A DNA stretch of 6,993 nucleotides from Fidelibacterota bacterium (GTDB lineage Bacteria; Fidelibacterota; Marinisomatia; SCGC-AAA003-L08; D37C17), in NCBI GenBank assembly GCA_018671635.1, contig JABHHG010000130.1, positions 1 to 6,993 on the forward strand. Direction: 5' to 3'. A program made the translations under genes and the position numbers. The notes under the pieces were generated by a model. That model did not search any database. It worked only from the letters and a program-made list of their open reading frames with translations, and had not been told where the DNA came from. Position 1 is the first letter of the stretch; each line of letters opens with the position of its first letter. Below, in pieces: positions 4,901 through 6,993 of this stretch.

Positions 4901-6898
4901 TTAAGAATTCAAAATAATCTCTACCAACATTACAATATCGATTACATTCACATATCCATCTTGACTCGCATCGGCTATATTGAACGCTTCAGTTGTAAAT
5001 TCAGAATTACCCAAAATGAAATCCACAATTAGCACAATGTCAATTACATTGACTGCATTGTCCATGTTTACATCGCCGGGTTGATACATGCATGAGGTAC
5101 CGTCACCCCCACATACATCACACTCATCTGTGTCATTAGTTGCACAATTAGGTTCAGGATCAATGGCATTACATATGTTATCGCCATCGTCATCATCACA
5201 GGCAGGAATATATATTTGTTCGGGAGCAATAACATCCATTGCTGAGGCATTTGCATTACTCACAATAATATTTGAAAGTGACATAATTCTATTTTCTGAT
5301 GTTTCATCAAATTCAAAAGAAACAAGTATTCCCAATCCTGCTGGGATATAATCGCCTGAAAATGAAAATGCTACACATTGATTAGTGCTTCCACATGAAA
5401 TGTCAAGAAACTCACAATAAGCATTTTCAATGTCAACTCCACTAATTGAAAATTGAAACCCATAAATAGATTCATCTGAGGAATATTCTAAATCAACTGA
5501 ATTTGTCATGATATTATTAAAGGCTAATGATACTATTTCAACATTATCTCCATCATCACAGATTCCATCATTATCTTCATCAGAACCATCATTTCCTGGA
5601 TTAAATGTGCCAGAGCTACAATCATCACAGCTATCGCCATCAGAGTCCATACATACAAATTCATTATTATCGTCTGAATCTTGAGCATCTATCACCCCAT
5701 CGTTATCATCATCAATATCGCCTGCATCACAAGTACCGTCAACGTCATAATCCCAGCCATCGTTAAAGGTATTATATGAACCACTTGAACAATCATTACA
5801 GCTGTCCCCATCATCATCTGAACATTCATAAGAATTATAGTCGTTGTAATCATTATTATTTGATATTCCATCATTATCAATATCAGAGTCACAGGCATCA
5901 CCCAGGCCATCACCATCATAATCACTTTGACTACTATTTGCCGTGTTTGGACAATTATCCGCCTCATCTGCAATGCCATCGCCATCTGAATCTGAATTCA
6001 CCTCTGTGCCCAAATTGGGCTTATAGGTGGATATCATATAGTCCATTCGACTGCCTTGCCCATTGGTAAACTCAGTCAAACAGGCATCGTCGGTATAATT
6101 CATATAATTATGGATGGGATCATTGCCCGTATTGTTAGTACAAGTATCCATAGTATAACAAGAATATATATTGTCGCCATCATCTTGGGCAGGGGTATCA
6201 TCCACATTATCGCCATTACCATAACATGCACCTTCAAAGGTATGATACAGCCCTAAATAATGCCCCACTTCATGAACGCCTGTGTCGCCTTCATTGTATG
6301 GCCACGCACCGCCGGGGAGAGAATCATAATTCAGTACCACCCCATGCATGTAACTGCTTTCACTATAAGAATTGGGGAAGTAGGCATAGCCCAAATATCC
6401 GCTGGCAGAGGTAGTATAAATATTTAATGTGGTTGATGGACTAATGGCAAGTTGGGCCTTGTATTGGTTTTCATTATCATTATTAAACCATGAACTATTA
6501 TCAGTATAATCTAAACTGCTGAGAGTAAATGAAATTCCATAGGGTGCAAAGGCATCATTTAAAACATCCACCTGAGCATTTACTGCCGTTGAAGAAACAT
6601 ATCCATTATTATTAGAGGCATGAATTACATGAAACGCAATGGGGATGGATAAATCACGGGTATCATCTCGATGTTGTGCCGAAACCCACACATCCACTTC
6701 GTCTTGTAAAATTGTGGGAGAATCACCTACTTCTATAAATCCGCATCGACCCATATAATATTGACTGCCATCACTGGCATCCACCAAAATATTTTTGGGT
6801 AATTCTGCACGGCGTTGGCGAATATTTTCATAATCCGTGTTTAATTGGGGGAACAAAATTCCAACTAATAAGAATCCTAATAATTTCTTCATTTTCAT
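4901..6898 (-). CDS. Secreted M43 (pappalysin/cytophagalysin) zinc metalloprotease with TSP3-like, cohesin-like and dockerin-like domains
   Basis: 665 residues. A Sec-type signal peptide (1 to about 20) precedes a propeptide with MGRCGF (49-54), where Cys52 fits the zinc-blocking cysteine switch of M43 zymogens. The catalytic domain (about 80-295) has the metzincin site HEVGHYLGLYH (His209, Glu210, His213, Gly216, His219), a Met-turn NYMNY (Met266), the FTNGQGSRM segment typical of M43, and Cys225, 247, 253 and 273 as likely disulfide partners. Then come an Asp/Asn/Gly-rich thrombospondin-type-3-like calcium-binding region (301-451) with two 57-residue repeats, a cohesin-like beta domain (about 453-560), a Cys-rich linker ending CDVCGGDGTSC (593-603), and two dockerin-type loops (608-665). 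Predicted role: extracellular proteolysis, calcium-stabilised, with a C-terminal docking or anchoring module. No T9SS sorting domain is evident. The first ATG (6898) has its GAAGG only 1 nt away; the second (6892, third codon) is 7 nt away and is the likelier start, giving 663 residues. It is monocistronic as far as visible. Confidence 0.9.
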   Translation of the reverse strand: MKMKKLLGFLLVGILFPQLNTDYENIRQRRAELPKNILVDASDGSQYYMGRCGFIEVGDSPTILQDEVDVWVSAQHRDDTRDLSIPIAFHVIHASNNNGYVSSTAVNAQVDVLNDAFAPYGISFTLSSLDYTDNSSWFNNDNENQYKAQLAISPSTTLNIYTTSASGYLGYAYFPNSYSESSYMHGVVLNYDSLPGGAWPYNEGDTGVHEVGHYLGLYHTFEGACYGNGDNVDDTPAQDDGDNIYSCYTMDTCTNNTGNDPIHNYMNYTDDACLTEFTNGQGSRMDYMISTYKPNLGTEVNSDSDGDGIADEADNCPNTANSSQSDYDGDGLGDACDSDIDNDGISNNNDYNDYNSYECSDDDGDSCNDCSSGSYNTFNDGWDYDVDGTCDAGDIDDDNDGVIDAQDSDDNNEFVCMDSDGDSCDDCSSGTFNPGNDGSDEDNDGICDDGDNVEIVSLAFNNIMTNSVDLEYSSDESIYGFQFSISGVDIENAYCEFLDISCGSTNQCVAFSFSGDYIPAGLGILVSFEFDETSENRIMSLSNIIVSNANASAMDVIAPEQIYIPACDDDDGDNICNAIDPEPNCATNDTDECDVCGGDGTSCMYQPGDVNMDNAVNVIDIVLIVDFILGNSEFTTEAFNIADASQDGYVNVIDIVMLVEIILNS
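4904..5077 (-). other. Dockerin type I-like C-terminal domain (residues 608-665 of the protease)
   Basis: Two EF-hand-like repeats are visible: GDVNMDNAVNVIDIVLIVDF (608-627) and ADASQDGYVNVIDIVMLVEI (642-661). Each has the 12-residue loop pattern Asp, Asn/Ser, Asp, Asn, Asp at positions 1, 3, 5, 9, 12, followed by a hydrophobic helix. Classical dockerins bind cohesins in cellulosomes; in non-cellulolytic marine bacteria the role of such tails is not settled. The chain ends four residues after the second helix. Confidence 0.82.
5219..5542 (-). other. Cohesin-like beta-sandwich domain (about residues 453-560 of the protease)
   Basis: The segment starts VEIVSLAFNNIMTNSVDLEY, continues with YGFQFSISGVDIENAYCEF, then VAFSFSGDYIPAGLGILVSFEF and the strand ending NIIVSNANASAMDV. 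The motif 'internal Gly-Phe-Gln-Phe strand, then ThrIle/IlePro-Ala-Gly-x-Gly, then a final strand with Ser-Asn-Ile-Ile' resembles cohesin-type domains and their relatives in secreted FCB-group proteins. Assignment is by pattern only and is moderate; it could be another carbohydrate- or protein-binding beta sandwich. Confidence 0.5.
5546..5887 (-). repeat. Two tandem 57-residue (171-bp) Asp/Cys repeats in the protease
   Basis: Unit 1 covers residues 338-394 (5717-5887) and unit 2 residues 395-451 (5546-5716). Both start with a TSP3-like DNDG turn (341-344 and 398-401, exactly 57 apart) and contain a Cys-rich block with DGDSC, DC-SSG, NDG and CDxGD. In the 36-residue blocks 359-394 and 416-451 I count 24 identical positions with no gap. 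Each block has four cysteines at matching positions. The Asp spacing implies calcium binding; the conserved cysteines suggest disulfide staples. The structure points to duplication of one module. Confidence 0.8.
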
Positions 6899-6899
6899 A

Positions 6900-6904
6900 C
6901 CTTC
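6900..6904 (-). promoter_or_regulatory. Ribosome binding site GAAGG that favours the second Met of the protease
   Basis: On the minus strand GAAGG is 1 nt from the first ATG (6898) but 7 nt from the ATG at 6892. The latter spacing is normal, so translation probably starts at Met3 of the longest frame; the signal peptide is kept either way. Confidence 0.55.
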
Positions 6905-6915
6905 AAGTGGTTTAA

Positions 6916-6932
6916 ATGGCGCTAATCACCAT
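6916..6932 (-). other. Small hairpin in the predicted protease mRNA leader
   Basis: On the minus strand ATGGTG (6927-6932) can pair with CGCCAT (6916-6921), with one G-U pair and a five-base ATTAG loop. It lies between the predicted transcription start and the ribosome site. It may only stabilise the leader; no known riboswitch or leader-peptide pattern is recognised. Confidence 0.25.
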
Positions 6933-6946
6933 AATACATTGGGTGT

Positions 6947-6975
6947 AATATAAGTGTAAACGTGAATGATGTCAA
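6947..6975 (-). promoter_or_regulatory. Predicted sigma70-type promoter of the protease gene
   Basis: On the minus strand TTGACA (6970-6975) is followed after exactly 17 bp by TATATT (6947-6952), a full-consensus -35 box and a five-of-six -10 box at optimal spacing. The start of transcription would be near 6940, giving a leader of about 40-48 nt before the candidate start codons. Nothing else in the 95 bp upstream of the gene competes with it. Whether this lineage uses the classical consensus is assumed. Confidence 0.6.
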
Positions 6976-6993
6976 ATGGGTGGGGACACAATT

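Noticed and set aside
5546..5887. Short ATC-rich repeats on the + strand considered as a CRISPR or microsatellite array
   Set aside because: The repetition is explained by Asp codons of a protein repeat with 171-bp periodicity and imperfect identity. There are no constant repeats with variable spacers and no cas genes.
5692..5985. Met- and Ile-rich minus strand open frame in the protease repeats
   Set aside because: It is the alternative reading frame of the Asp-rich repeats (GATGAT read as ATGATG), producing Met/Ile low complexity. It looks membrane-like only because of that codon bias.
5776..6069. His- and Asn-rich + strand open frame opposite the protease
   Set aside because: The His-rich low-complexity composition is the direct reverse-strand image of the Asp-codon-rich repeat region (GAT/GAC read as ATC/CAT). 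No start signal or domain is seen.

Overview
The window is an AT-rich bacterial chromosome segment with densely packed housekeeping genes and one secreted multidomain protein. The organism is probably a marine member of the FCB group, most likely Marinimicrobia (SAR406, Ca. Neomarinimicrobiota). This is inference. It rests mainly on the large secreted protein, whose C-terminus combines an Asp-rich thrombospondin-type-3-like region, a cohesin-like beta domain and a dockerin-like tail, a combination I associate with that lineage. No phylogenetic marker was aligned.

Region 1 (1-4742, + strand) is a run of seven co-directional genes. In order: the 3' end of a PQQ-dependent sugar dehydrogenase-like gene; a stand-alone GlmU-type uridyltransferase; a small exported beta-rich protein I do not recognise; a membrane-anchored LytR_C-domain protein; the ribosome silencing factor rsfS; argS; and a MarC-family membrane protein. 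Every junction is an overlap, an exact abutment or a gap of at most 21 nt, so the set looks like one translationally coupled operon whose promoter lies outside the window. The products touch cell-envelope precursor synthesis (UDP-GlcNAc), the envelope itself (three membrane or exported proteins) and translation (RsfS, ArgS).

Region 2 (4743-4900) is a 158-bp convergent intergenic stretch. It is very AT-rich, with two perfect A/T-dominated inverted repeats, a consensus-like -10 box and a short G-rich patch. No canonical GC-rich terminator with a T-tract is visible.

Region 3 (4901-6993, - strand) holds one long gene for a secreted, calcium-dependent-looking M43 (pappalysin/cytophagalysin) metalloprotease. 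It has an apparent cysteine-switch propeptide, HExxHxxGxxH zinc site, Met-turn, two tandem 57-residue Asp/Cys repeats, a cohesin-like domain and a dockerin-like C-terminus. Its upstream 95 bp carry a near-consensus sigma70-type promoter (TTGACA, 17 bp, TATATT), a small hairpin in the predicted leader, and a Shine-Dalgarno sequence that fits the second Met codon better than the first.

No tRNA, rRNA, CRISPR array, insertion sequence or phage gene was seen. The core operon is ordinary in content. The most unusual material is the architecture of the secreted protease and the small unknown exported protein between glmU and the LytR_C gene.
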